Assembly (NCBI GenBank): GCA_025056215.1
Contig: JANWWC010000001.1
Coordinates: 558,001 to 622,000 of the forward strand
Direction of reading: 5' to 3'
DNA: 64,000 nt
Source of the DNA: Cytophagales bacterium
GTDB taxonomy: Bacteria; Bacteroidota; Bacteroidia; Cytophagales; Flammeovirgaceae
Shown here: positions 52,871 to 61,676 of the stretch, in pieces
Layout of the letters: each line of letters starts with the position of its first letter
Numbering within the stretch: the stretch's first letter is position 1
Notes under the pieces: model-generated
Told to the model about the DNA's origin: nothing
The model's input: only the letters and a program-made list of their open reading frames with translations
Databases searched by the model: none
Position numbers and translations under genes: made by a program

Positions 52871-53248
52871 ATGGAGGACCTATTTATTGAAGGAAAAGGA
52901 TTTATTCCTAAAGTAGAATTAAACGCCCAAACTGGCGTACTTAATTTTTCAGGGCAATCCTATCACGAATATACAGACGAATTTTTCGATCCTATATTTG
53001 CGTGGATAAGCCAGTATCTAAAAGAGCCTGGTAAAAAAATTACAGTAAATTTTCGAATGACGTATTTTAATACAGCCTCTTCAAAGTGTTTTCTTGAAAT
53101 ATTAGAGATGCTAAAAGCTTATCAGAATAACTGCGGAGGGCAAATCACCGTAAATTGGTACTATCAAGCCAATGACTATGATATGTTAGAAACAGGAGAA
53201 GATTTTATCATAGATACCCAACTGAACATCAATCTTATTCCTTATTAA
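52871..53248 (+). CDS. SiaC-family regulatory phosphoprotein (DUF1987)
   Basis: 125 residues. The domain covers the whole protein: IEGKGFIPKVELNAQTGVL, SGQSYHEYTDEFFDP, and FRMTYFNTASSKCFLEIL. Threonine 68 in YFNTASSK stands exactly at the position of the phosphorylated Thr68 of P. aeruginosa SiaC as I recall it. Such proteins act as switch partners whose binding to a target depends on phosphorylation. The target here is unknown because no diguanylate cyclase (GGDEF) gene is nearby. It ends the plus-strand gene run that starts with cphB. Confidence 0.88.
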   Translation: MEDLFIEGKGFIPKVELNAQTGVLNFSGQSYHEYTDEFFDPIFAWISQYLKEPGKKITVNFRMTYFNTASSKCFLEILEMLKAYQNNCGGQITVNWYYQANDYDMLETGEDFIIDTQLNINLIPY

Positions 53249-53296
53249 TCTTAATAATCGCTGCTTCTTTAGGGGCTACAAAAATTTTAACTTTTA

Positions 53297-55012
53297 TTAC
53301 TTTGTTTCGATGAGACGTTGCTCTACAATTTTTTGTTTTAATATAAAAGAGTCTTCAGATCCTTGCTCAAGCGCTTTTTTCCAGTGACTAACAGCTTCTT
53401 CTTTGCGATTCAATTTAAATAAAACATCTCCGTAATGCTCTATAATAGTAGCACTAGGGGAAGAAGAAAGCGACAGCGCTCGTGAAATATATTTTTCAGC
53501 CTCTTCATAATTGCCCAAAGCATACAACACCCACCCATACGTATCTAAATAAGTTGGATTTTCAGGCGCTAAGGCTACTAATTGAGAAGCCATCGAGGCA
53601 GCAAATTCCAAATTTTCTCGTCGTAAAGCTAAGTAATAGCTCCAATTATTAAGTACGTATAAGTTATTCTTATCATGATTCATTACAATCCGATACGATT
53701 CATCACATTTTTCATAATTTTTCAAATTGTGATAAACATCACCGAGTTGCGCATAAAACTGCAATTGGACAATTTCTTGATTGTCAGAAATCATTAAACC
53801 CGCTTTCAAAGACTCTAATGCTTCGTGGTATTTTTTTTTAGCTACATAACCAATTCCATTATATAAGTAAAATAGCGGCTCATTAGGAAAATAAGAAATT
53901 GCTTCTTCTGAATGTAAAATGAGAGAATCATAATTAGAAAGTAAATATTCGATTCCAAGCAACTGCAGCCATAGTCTATGATTATTACCATCTATATGAA
54001 GAGCTTTTTGATAAGCAGCAAGTGCTTCTAGTATGTTGTTATTAGCACTAAAAAAATCTCCTAACACAATATGAACTTGACTATTTTCAGGATAAGCATT
54101 TGCCAACGCTTTTGCTAAAGCTAATCCCTGAAGTCTATCTTTATCAGTAGACTTGTATTTCAAAATATTTACCATGATTTCTATTTTTTTTTCTATTTCT
54201 AACTCTGAATTTTTCAATAAAAATTCTAAATCAGAGTATTCTACATCGGAATAAGATGAATAACCTTTTATACTGAGCTCTAAAGAACGAAGTTCAGGAT
54301 TATCAGGAAATTTTTGAATATACTTAGAAAGAAGCACTGCTGCTTCTTCTTTGATATCAGACCTAATGAGTAATTTAATATAATTAACCACAGAGCTTTC
54401 TACTTCCCTTCCTAAAAGGAGAATGCGCTCCATTTCTTTATTAGCAGCTTCGAGATTTTTCAACTGCAAATAAGTTCTTTGTTTACGCAATGCTATCTTT
54501 TCATCAAATCCAAAGAGAGATTCATATTTTTCACATACTTTTATGATATCTTCTAACTTTTTGAAAGACTCATAAAGATCAATCAACCCTACAAAATAGT
54601 CTTTTGTCGGATTAATTTTAATGGCTTGCTTTAAGCATAGTTCGGATTTTTTTAAATTTCTCTGGCGATTATAAAGCGAACTTAACCAACTCCACCAAAG
54701 CGCTTTTGAATTGTCTAATGCTAAGGCTTTTTCTGCAAACTCGATTGCTTTTTCAATTTGATTCATCTGATAGTAGCATCTTGCAATTTCGTATTTTACT
54801 GTAGCATTTGCGCGATAAGAATCAATTTCCAAAAACTTATTAAGAGCTTGAGAAAAATTATCTGTTATTTTGTATTTTATAGCTTCTATAAATAAAGCTT
54901 CAAGATACTCTTGTGGTACTTCTTTTGGTAGATTGGCTCCTTTTTGGGCGTAAACCCAAGCATTTAAAGTTATAAAAACAGATAAGCTTAAAATATGAAG
55001 GTTCATTTTCAC
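53297..55012 (-). CDS. Secreted TPR-repeat protein
   Basis: 571 residues with a signal peptide (LHILSLSVFITLNAWVYAQ). It is almost entirely tetratricopeptide repeats from about residue 35 to 560; clear units include IEKAIEFAEKALALDNSKAL, LEALAAYQKALHIDGNNHRL, YHEALESLKAGLMIS, YEEAEKYISRALSLSSSPSA and KEEAVSHWKKALEQG. TPR proteins scaffold protein complexes; in Bacteroidota such proteins often support envelope functions. It overlaps the sugar nucleotidyltransferase gene by 4 bases, so it is the third gene of cdsA - nucleotidyltransferase - TPR. Partner unknown. Confidence 0.88.
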   Translation of the reverse strand: MKMNLHILSLSVFITLNAWVYAQKGANLPKEVPQEYLEALFIEAIKYKITDNFSQALNKFLEIDSYRANATVKYEIARCYYQMNQIEKAIEFAEKALALDNSKALWWSWLSSLYNRQRNLKKSELCLKQAIKINPTKDYFVGLIDLYESFKKLEDIIKVCEKYESLFGFDEKIALRKQRTYLQLKNLEAANKEMERILLLGREVESSVVNYIKLLIRSDIKEEAAVLLSKYIQKFPDNPELRSLELSIKGYSSYSDVEYSDLEFLLKNSELEIEKKIEIMVNILKYKSTDKDRLQGLALAKALANAYPENSQVHIVLGDFFSANNNILEALAAYQKALHIDGNNHRLWLQLLGIEYLLSNYDSLILHSEEAISYFPNEPLFYLYNGIGYVAKKKYHEALESLKAGLMISDNQEIVQLQFYAQLGDVYHNLKNYEKCDESYRIVMNHDKNNLYVLNNWSYYLALRRENLEFAASMASQLVALAPENPTYLDTYGWVLYALGNYEEAEKYISRALSLSSSPSATIIEHYGDVLFKLNRKEEAVSHWKKALEQGSEDSFILKQKIVEQRLIETK

Positions 55013-56019
55013 AGTTCAATTGTATTATAATCACCAATATTCCAATCACACGTTTTTAATTTAATTTTTACAAAACTTCCTATCATGGAATTAGCAATCT
55101 GCGCATTTTCTATAAGAGTGTTTTCCTGAATAATGCTGTTCATTACCACAGATTGTTCAATTTTAGTATTATTTCCAACTGACACATAGGGACCTATTAC
55201 TGAATTTCGAATTAGCACATTTTCTCCGATATAAACAGGCGGAATTAAGACTGAGTTTTCATTTAGTGCAGATTTTGATAAAAGCGGGTAGCCCTCTTGC
55301 TGAAGATATTTCATGTATTGAGCGTTTGTGGCTACGGTAGTTTCTTTATTTCCACAATCTAACCAATCTTGCACTGTAGCTGTGTATAACTTAATTCCCT
55401 TTTTACGCATATTTTCAAGAGCATCTGTTAACTGATACTCTCCTTTTACTTGGAAGTTGTTTTCGATCAGATATTCTATCTCGCTCTTTAAAAGTTCTGC
55501 TTTTTGAAAATAATAAATTCCGATGATGGCAAGGTCTGAAACAAAAGTTTTAGGTTTTTCTACAAAAGATGTAATTTCACCATATTCATTAGTAGTGACA
55601 ACCCCAAATGAAGAGGGATTGGGAACGCGCTTCGTCCATATAATAGCATCTTTATTTTTATCGATTTGAAAATCAGCTCTAAACAAAGTATCAGCAAAAG
55701 CAACGATTACGTTTCCTTTTAACGAAGGCGCTGCACACAAAACTGCATGAGCTGTTCCGAGTGGTTGTTCTTGGTAATAAATTTTTCCTGTTGTGCCCAA
55801 GTTGCGAGCTACTTGTAGAAGACGCTCTTCTACTTCCTTACCAAAACTGCCAACAATGAAACTTATTTCTTCAATAGGCTCCGAGGTCATGCGTGCCAAA
55901 TCATATGCAAGCCAATGTACGATTTCTTTTCCTGCAAGTTTGAGAAGTGGCTTAGGTGTCGTGAGAGTGTGAGGGCGCAAGCGCGTGCCTTTGCCCGCCA
56001 TCGGAATGATAATCTTCAT
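55009..56019 (-). CDS. Sugar-1-phosphate nucleotidyltransferase with left-handed beta-helix
   Basis: 336 residues. N-terminal nucleotidyltransferase domain (about 1-235): IIPMAGKGTRLRPHTLTTPK (split as PMAGKGTRLRPHT and PKPLLKLAGK), YYQEQPLGTAHAVLC, VEKPKTFVSDLAIIGIYYF and LDCGNKETT. The C-terminal 90 residues are hexapeptide repeats (ENVLIRNSVIGPYVSVGN, IENAQIANSMIGSFV), as in RmlA-long, GlmU-like and mannose-1-phosphate guanylyltransferases. It activates a sugar phosphate with NTP for polysaccharide or envelope synthesis; glucose-1-phosphate thymidylyltransferase is the commonest annotation but substrate is not decided. It is 24 bases from cdsA and overlaps the TPR gene. Confidence 0.88.
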   Translation of the reverse strand: MKIIIPMAGKGTRLRPHTLTTPKPLLKLAGKEIVHWLAYDLARMTSEPIEEISFIVGSFGKEVEERLLQVARNLGTTGKIYYQEQPLGTAHAVLCAAPSLKGNVIVAFADTLFRADFQIDKNKDAIIWTKRVPNPSSFGVVTTNEYGEITSFVEKPKTFVSDLAIIGIYYFQKAELLKSEIEYLIENNFQVKGEYQLTDALENMRKKGIKLYTATVQDWLDCGNKETTVATNAQYMKYLQQEGYPLLSKSALNENSVLIPPVYIGENVLIRNSVIGPYVSVGNNTKIEQSVVMNSIIQENTLIENAQIANSMIGSFVKIKLKTCDWNIGDYNTIEL

Positions 56020-56043
56020 GAAATTCTAAAGATTTTTGCGAAG

Positions 56044-56880
56044 TTAATTAAACAAGCGTATAAAAGCTACAATAAAAGGTGCTGACAAAATCAAACTATC
56101 AAAACGATCGAGAAATCCACCATGGCCTGGAATAGCATCTCCCGAATCTTTGATAGCCATACTTCTTTTAAAAAGAGATTCCACCAAGTCTCCATACGTT
56201 CCAGCTACTACAATAATAACGGAAATAGCCAGCCACTGCCAATTGTTAAGTGTATTATAAAAATAAGCAAATGCTTGTCCTACCAAAATAGAGAGAATAG
56301 CTCCGCCTATGCTTCCTTCCCAAGTTTTTTTAGGAGAAATGCGCTCAAAGAGTTTTCGTTTTCCGAAGTTTTTGCCTGCAAAATAAGCTCCCGAATCGTT
56401 TGCCCAAATCAAGAAAAGCGAGCCCATGATAACTTCATAATGATAAACTCCATCGTAAAAAATTGCCATATTTAGAAGAGCAAACGGAAGCCCTACATAA
56501 AGAATGCCTAAAAAAGTAAATCCTAAATTTTTCATAGGAGTAGGATCATTAGGCTTATAGAGTTTAATGAGGTATGCTACAGAGAACCCTAAAAACATCA
56601 AATGATAATATTTAGGACTAAATTTTCCCCATTCAATAAAAAAGGTTAGCACAAATAATAAAAAACCTAATACTGTTCCATATCTTTTGAGGGGTAAATA
56701 GCCATCTAATCCAATAAGTTTATAAAATTCCAACATAGTGGCGACAGAAATAAAACCAAATATTAGAAAATACCCCCATTCACTGATAACAATAGCAACC
56801 AAAATAATCGAGGCGCCTACAACACCTGCGATAATGCGCTGCGTAAGCTCAGGGAGTTTACGGATTTGGGTATGTATCAC
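56044..56880 (-). CDS. cdsA: Phosphatidate cytidylyltransferase
   Basis: Makes CDP-diacylglycerol from phosphatidate and CTP, the precursor of phospholipids such as phosphatidylethanolamine and phosphatidylglycerol. 278 residues with about seven membrane helices. The family signature is intact near the C-terminus: GDLVESLFKRSMAIKDSGDAIPGHGGFLDRFDSL (in parts: KDSGDAIPGHGGFLDRFDSL). Also ANDSGAYFAGKNFGKRKLFE and ISPKKTWEGSIGG, the conserved catalytic region. It is first of a short operon with the nucleotidyltransferase and TPR genes, and 78 bases from the IscA-like gene upstream. Confidence 0.95.
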   Translation of the reverse strand: MIHTQIRKLPELTQRIIAGVVGASIILVAIVISEWGYFLIFGFISVATMLEFYKLIGLDGYLPLKRYGTVLGFLLFVLTFFIEWGKFSPKYYHLMFLGFSVAYLIKLYKPNDPTPMKNLGFTFLGILYVGLPFALLNMAIFYDGVYHYEVIMGSLFLIWANDSGAYFAGKNFGKRKLFERISPKKTWEGSIGGAILSILVGQAFAYFYNTLNNWQWLAISVIIVVAGTYGDLVESLFKRSMAIKDSGDAIPGHGGFLDRFDSLILSAPFIVAFIRLFN

Positions 56881-56958
56881 GATTGGACAGCAAAACTTTA
56901 AATTTTTGGCAAATTATAAAATAAACCTAAAACAAAAAACCTAACACTAACAACTGCG

Positions 56959-57243
56959 CTAATTTTCTTTTCTGAAAATAAACCCTCTTTCGGTATCTCT
57001 TTCTTCAAAGTCTAGCACTACCCCTGCCAAATACATCAAATGGCGCTTATCTACTAAATAGTGAAATCCTTCTTCTACAAAAGTTTCATCAAAATCAGTA
57101 GGTTTGTCTAAGCCTACTACGTACTGATGGCTACAACCGCTCCCTTTGACACCAATTCTTAAACAATAACCTTCTGGTATCTTTTTGTTCTTGAGAATAT
57201 GCTCTATTTCTTCCTTTGCTTTTGAAGTAATACGAACAAACAT
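56959..57243 (-). CDS. IscA/HesB-family protein lacking the C-terminal CGC motif
   Basis: 94 residues, the HesB/IscA fold: ITSKAKEEIEHILKNKKIPE, LRIGVKGSGCSHQYVVGLD with the first conserved cysteine, and VVLDFEERDTERGFIFRKEN. The normal A-type protein continues with a CGCG motif that supplies two more cysteine ligands; here the chain stops right after GFIF, so only one of three ligands remains. Short versions of this kind seem to form a Bacteroidota branch. Iron-sulphur carrier function is therefore doubtful. The gene abuts the membrane patatin (its ATG is 1 base after the patatin stop), suggesting co-transcription. Confidence 0.82.
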   Translation of the reverse strand: MFVRITSKAKEEIEHILKNKKIPEGYCLRIGVKGSGCSHQYVVGLDKPTDFDETFVEEGFHYLVDKRHLMYLAGVVLDFEERDTERGFIFRKEN

Positions 57244-57244
57244 A

Positions 57245-59605
57245 TTATAACTTTAGTAAGCTATCTAAGGTCATCAATGAACGCTTATTAAAATCGGAAT
57301 ACACTTGATTGAGAATATGTTCGCGCTCTTGAGTAGTGAGCCTCCAACTCAAGGAAGCAGAACGTTTACGCTTTCCTAAGTTCTCTGAATCTCTAAAATA
57401 TTGAAAATCGACAGTATGTAAATAGTTAGGGTACCATTCGCGCGCATAAGTGATTACATTATCGTTGCGAATGTCTTGCAAGTTAGCAATATTAGAAAGC
57501 ATATTGCTTAAAGGAGAAAGTAAATCGCCTAAAATTGAACTCGGAGGCAATTGCCTTGTTTCTCGTTCTTTTTGAGAATCCCGAATAGACAATAGGATAA
57601 CGCGAGACGTATTTTGTGAAATCCAATTTCGAAAAATATACAAGAAATGTACAGCATCTGAAATTCCGAAATTATCTGACATTCCTGCATCAATTACTGC
57701 CATCACAGGTTGAGATGGCAAAACAGTAGTAGGCGTAATATAAGGAAACGTAGCGCTCATGCGAAGAGCAGAAACAAAAGGCAAACTATCAGCTCCCTGT
57801 TCTGCAAACATACGGCGAAATTCTACTCCTTTAATTTGAGTAATAGTATTAGAAGCTTTCTCAAAAGCTCCATCTGTATTCATGTACGATACGTATTGAG
57901 GAGAAATATAAAGCTTTTTTCCGTCGTTTACGATAGTAGGCGCAATTATCATCATAGGAATAAGCCCTCGTTGTTCTGGTTGAGCATAATCTATGAGCTT
58001 TTTATCCAAAAAATAATCTGTATCTTTTAAAAGTTTTCTTTCTAAGGCGTACCCTCTATCTTTAGAATAAATTTGACCATTGTATTCGTAAGTGTTCCAA
58101 TGAAAAAGCATGTCGTTTACTACCATGTTGAAAATGATAGGATTCAGCTTATCCTGAGCCATTTTATCGGTATAGCGCTTATCCGTAGGGTTGATACAGC
58201 CTTGTGTAATTTCTCTCAAATAAAGTTCCCTGTAAGTAGCAGCACCAATCATTCCGCCTGAAGAACCTGTAATCAGAACCGTATATTTCATGATTTGCGT
58301 TTTGAGTGCACTATCGATAATCTGAAGCGTTCGAAGCGTCCAAATAGCAGAGCGCTGCCCCCCTCCACTTACGCACAAAAATACCATTGGAGGTTTTTGA
58401 TGAGCAGGAAATTTTGCACGCCAATTTTCTAAAATTTTGATGGTCTGATTGTAATCCGATTGAAAATGTTGAGCGTTGCTTTGCAATTTCAGTTGTTCTG
58501 AATTGTAGGGCGCTAATTTTTCATAACGAAGCCCTAAAGCTCTATTCTCTGGCGCATGAGAACGCTGAAAAGTAACTGTTAAAACGATAATGAGAACTAA
58601 GACTGCTGCAAAAGACCATTCTCGCATCCAATAAAATACTGCCCCTGTAAACATCAACAAAATTGAAAAAAGAATAAGTCCACTCGCGGCAGCGGGGATC
58701 TGCACCCAATCGTTTTCTTGATATACTCCTAATAAAAGAAAAATAATTAAAAAAATGAGTTGTAATAAAATGGCATTAAGCTGATTTTGGTCAAAAATTC
58801 TCGTGATTACTTCTCTATCGATATACCCTTCATTATCAACAGTTTTCCAAGAAAAAGGAAACTCGTAATACGTTTTGACAACAATACTTTTTTCACGTGA
58901 TTCTTTAATGCGATTCATTACATTGACGCGCTGAAAAGTGTTTTTTTTGAGCTGTTTGTCTAGATTTTTAGCCAACCATTTAAAATAATCTCGGTTAGTA
59001 ATGCTAAAATAAAGCATTGCTATTCCGACGGTAGCTACCTGACCCGCTATAAAACCTATAATTCGCCCTGCAATAGTAGTGTAAGATTCTTGCTCATACT
59101 CCCTTTGAAAAACAATAATGTTGATAATATAGTAAATCATCACGACCAGTGGAAGGACGCTATTGTTTACGCTAAATCTGATAAAAGGCTTGCTTAAAGT
59201 TCCTAAAAAACTAAACCTATGGCTATCTAAAATGTAAGAAGTAATATGAAAAACAATTGTAAATGTCCCGAAGGCTATTCCAACGATAAAAAAACTCAGC
59301 CAACTGACTTCATTGAGATACTCTGGATCTAAAAATAAATAAGGAATTCCTAAACTCTTACCTAATGAACCACTAATACACGCTAGCAAGACACCCCAAA
59401 AAGCCACTAAAAATATGTTTTTCCGAAAATGCAACAATAACAATTGCACTGGAAATGAGTAAAAAACAGGAGCTATGTGTTTTACTACAAAACTCATACA
59501 GCGCGTATTTAAAAAATGCTCCGTAACTTTTGTCGGTTTTGCTTCAATAGCACGTAACCGACATATCGGATTGTAAATTACGCGAAAAATAGAAGAAAGA
59601 TACAT
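57245..59605 (-). CDS. Membrane-anchored patatin-like phospholipase
   Basis: 786 residues starting at ATG 59605; a later ATG (residue 37) is an alternative. The first 370 residues hold about seven membrane helices in two groups (about 50-200 and 275-350) around a charged cytoplasmic loop. The catalytic patatin domain follows (about 405-700): VFLCVSGGGQRSAIWTL (oxyanion hole), the nucleophile Ser in LITGSSGGMIGAA, and the dyad Asp in AVIDAGMSDNFGI. Likely acts on membrane lipids at the inner membrane. A lipid-related role fits cdsA 300 bases downstream and the IscA-like gene between them. Long intergenic region upstream (59606-59919). Confidence 0.87.
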   Translation of the reverse strand: MYLSSIFRVIYNPICRLRAIEAKPTKVTEHFLNTRCMSFVVKHIAPVFYSFPVQLLLLHFRKNIFLVAFWGVLLACISGSLGKSLGIPYLFLDPEYLNEVSWLSFFIVGIAFGTFTIVFHITSYILDSHRFSFLGTLSKPFIRFSVNNSVLPLVVMIYYIINIIVFQREYEQESYTTIAGRIIGFIAGQVATVGIAMLYFSITNRDYFKWLAKNLDKQLKKNTFQRVNVMNRIKESREKSIVVKTYYEFPFSWKTVDNEGYIDREVITRIFDQNQLNAILLQLIFLIIFLLLGVYQENDWVQIPAAASGLILFSILLMFTGAVFYWMREWSFAAVLVLIIVLTVTFQRSHAPENRALGLRYEKLAPYNSEQLKLQSNAQHFQSDYNQTIKILENWRAKFPAHQKPPMVFLCVSGGGQRSAIWTLRTLQIIDSALKTQIMKYTVLITGSSGGMIGAATYRELYLREITQGCINPTDKRYTDKMAQDKLNPIIFNMVVNDMLFHWNTYEYNGQIYSKDRGYALERKLLKDTDYFLDKKLIDYAQPEQRGLIPMMIIAPTIVNDGKKLYISPQYVSYMNTDGAFEKASNTITQIKGVEFRRMFAEQGADSLPFVSALRMSATFPYITPTTVLPSQPVMAVIDAGMSDNFGISDAVHFLYIFRNWISQNTSRVILLSIRDSQKERETRQLPPSSILGDLLSPLSNMLSNIANLQDIRNDNVITYAREWYPNYLHTVDFQYFRDSENLGKRKRSASLSWRLTTQEREHILNQVYSDFNKRSLMTLDSLLKL

Positions 59606-59784
59606 GGCAGAACATAGTTTTTAACATGTTTTTTAGTATGACAATTTGTCAAAATAGTTTGTCGAATTTTAGAGCGAAAACTTATCGCTATTTGACGTTC
59701 ACCTAAAATATTCGATGATTTTAAAAAATTTAGACAATTTTCAGAATTTATAGCCAGATTTTCTTCTCTATCAAGAAAAAGTAC

Positions 59785-59792
59785 TAACTTTG
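59785..59792 (+). promoter_or_regulatory. -7 box TAACTTTG of the DEAD-box helicase gene
   Basis: Exact TAnnTTTG. The transcript would start near 59799, giving a leader of about 120 bases to the GTG at 59920. No clear TTTG at -33. The rest of the 314-base gap (59606-59784) shows nothing recognisable. Confidence 0.55.
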
Positions 59793-59847
59793 CAACTAGT
59801 TTTAAGTTAGAAGGTTGAGTGCAGAAGTGTCGTGTCTGTGTTTTTTT

Positions 59848-59920
59848 CGAAATAAATGAAAGACATCAAACTGTACATCAGCCTTTTGAGTATAAGTACA
59901 GTTTTAAATTTCATTTATCG
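59848..59920 (+). promoter_or_regulatory. Leader hairpin that covers the helicase start codon
   Basis: Outer stem ATAAATGAAA (59852-59861) with TTTCATTTAT (59909-59918), extended by a CG pair on each side of a small bulge, so the G of the GTG start is paired. Inner stem AAACTGTAC (59868-59876) with GTACAGTTT (59896-59904); 19-base loop. All pairs are Watson-Crick. Confidence 0.6.
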
Positions 59921-61668
59921 TGGAAAAATTTCGATCTCTCGGGCTCTCAGAAGCTACTCTACAAGCAATTGCTAAAAAAGGATATTCAGAACCTACTCCC
60001 ATTCAAGCTGCTACTATTCCTTTATTATTACAGGGTAATGTAGATGTCATCGGACAAGCGCAAACTGGCACAGGTAAAACTGCTGCTTTCTGCATTCCCA
60101 TTATCGAAATTATAGAGCCTGCATCATATGTTCAAGCGCTTATTCTCACCCCTACTCGCGAACTGGCACTACAAATATCGCGCGAAATAGAAACTCTCAA
60201 AGGAGAAAAACCGTTGCGCGTTGCGACTGTCTATGGAGGAGTTTCTATCGAACGTCAACTCCAAGAACTTCAATGCGGCGTAGATATTGTAGTAGGAACA
60301 CCTGGTAGAATAATTGATTTCTTAGAAAGAGATGTATTAAAACTTGATAAAATTAGCTTTTTTGTGCTTGATGAAGCCGACGAAATGCTTAACATGGGCT
60401 TTATCGAAGATGTAGAACGCATCTTAGAAAACACGCCAAAAGAAAAACGCATGTTGTTTTTTTCGGCTACAATGCCTGAACGAATCATGTCGCTAGCCAA
60501 ATCATTTATGCGAAATATTGAAATTGTACAAATCGAAAAAAAGCAAATTACCGCTCCTACTGTCAAACAAATTTACTATCAGATAGCCAAATCAGAAAAA
60601 ATTGATGCTATCGCCCGAATTATAGATGCGAACGAAGAATTTTACGGTATGATTTTCACACGTACCAAAAGTGACGCCGACGAAGTCGCTTCCCAGCTCA
60701 TCGAAAGAGGTTATCACGCTGATGCTTTACACGGCGATATTTCTCAAAGCTTGCGCGAAAAAATTCTTGAAAAATTTAAAAAAAGAAGAATCAACATCTT
60801 AGTCGCTACAGACGTAGCAGCGCGCGGGATAGACATCAACAACCTTACCCACGTAATTAACTATTCTCTTCCCGAAGACCCAGAAGCATACGTCCATCGG
60901 ATTGGGCGTACAGGGCGAGCAGGCAAAGAAGGAATTGCCATTAGCCTTGTTACGCGCACTGATATGAAAAAGCTCAACACTATCGAGAAAATTGCCAAAA
61001 CTAAGATTCAACTCGAAAAACTTCCTACAGGAAAAGAGATTGTCGAAACGAAAAGGAAAAAGTTAATTGAAAAACTTCTTTCAAATGCACAAAGGTCTTC
61101 TTATTTACCCATATACAACGAAATAGCTCAACAACTTATTCAAACAGATGTAGCACCTCACGTTATTATAGCAACGTTGCTACATCAACTATACGGAAAA
61201 GCACTTGACGAAAAATCTTATACCGCTCTTTCCGATCATTCTACCGATAAAAAACGCTCTTCTAGTGGAAGAGTACGCTTATTCGTTGCACTTGGTAAAA
61301 AGGATGGTTACTCTGCACGCAGATTAGTGAACTTCTTTGAAGATGAAACCCATACTCCTTCTCGCCTCATCGACGATGTTGCAGTAATGGAAAATTATTC
61401 TTTCATAACCGTGCCTGAGAGTGAAGCCGAAAAAATCTTAAAGCATTTTAAAAAGCACTCCAAAGGAGAAAGACCATTAGTGGAACGCTCTCAAGAAAAA
61501 ATCAAAAAAGAAAACTCTGTTAACTCTCGTTTAGAAACATCTAAACATTCAAAAGCAAAAGCTACCGACAAATTCCAAGTTTCTAAGGAATTTCATAAAA
61601 GGAATTCCAAATCACAGCGAACTATTGAAAAATACATCCCCTTAGAAATGGATGATTTCAAGTATTAG
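59920..61668 (+). CDS. deaD: DEAD-box RNA helicase (DeaD/CshA-like)
   Basis: 582 residues starting at GTG 59920; an in-frame stop lies just upstream, so no earlier start exists. Helicase core (about 1-365): Q motif (GYSEPTPIQ), Walker A AQTGTGKT, PTRELALQI, DEAD in VLDEADEMLNMGF, SAT in FFSATMPERI, and HRIGRTGRAGKEG. A helical spacer is followed by a DbpA-type RNA-binding domain (about 445-525, RVRLFVALGKKDGYSARRLV, VAVMENYSFITVPE), then a Lys/Ser-rich basic tail. Roles include ribosome assembly and RNA structure removal, often raised at low temperature. The leader structure suggests translational control. Confidence 0.94.
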   Translation: MEKFRSLGLSEATLQAIAKKGYSEPTPIQAATIPLLLQGNVDVIGQAQTGTGKTAAFCIPIIEIIEPASYVQALILTPTRELALQISREIETLKGEKPLRVATVYGGVSIERQLQELQCGVDIVVGTPGRIIDFLERDVLKLDKISFFVLDEADEMLNMGFIEDVERILENTPKEKRMLFFSATMPERIMSLAKSFMRNIEIVQIEKKQITAPTVKQIYYQIAKSEKIDAIARIIDANEEFYGMIFTRTKSDADEVASQLIERGYHADALHGDISQSLREKILEKFKKRRINILVATDVAARGIDINNLTHVINYSLPEDPEAYVHRIGRTGRAGKEGIAISLVTRTDMKKLNTIEKIAKTKIQLEKLPTGKEIVETKRKKLIEKLLSNAQRSSYLPIYNEIAQQLIQTDVAPHVIIATLLHQLYGKALDEKSYTALSDHSTDKKRSSSGRVRLFVALGKKDGYSARRLVNFFEDETHTPSRLIDDVAVMENYSFITVPESEAEKILKHFKKHSKGERPLVERSQEKIKKENSVNSRLETSKHSKAKATDKFQVSKEFHKRNSKSQRTIEKYIPLEMDDFKY

Positions 61669-61676
61669 TTCAACGA

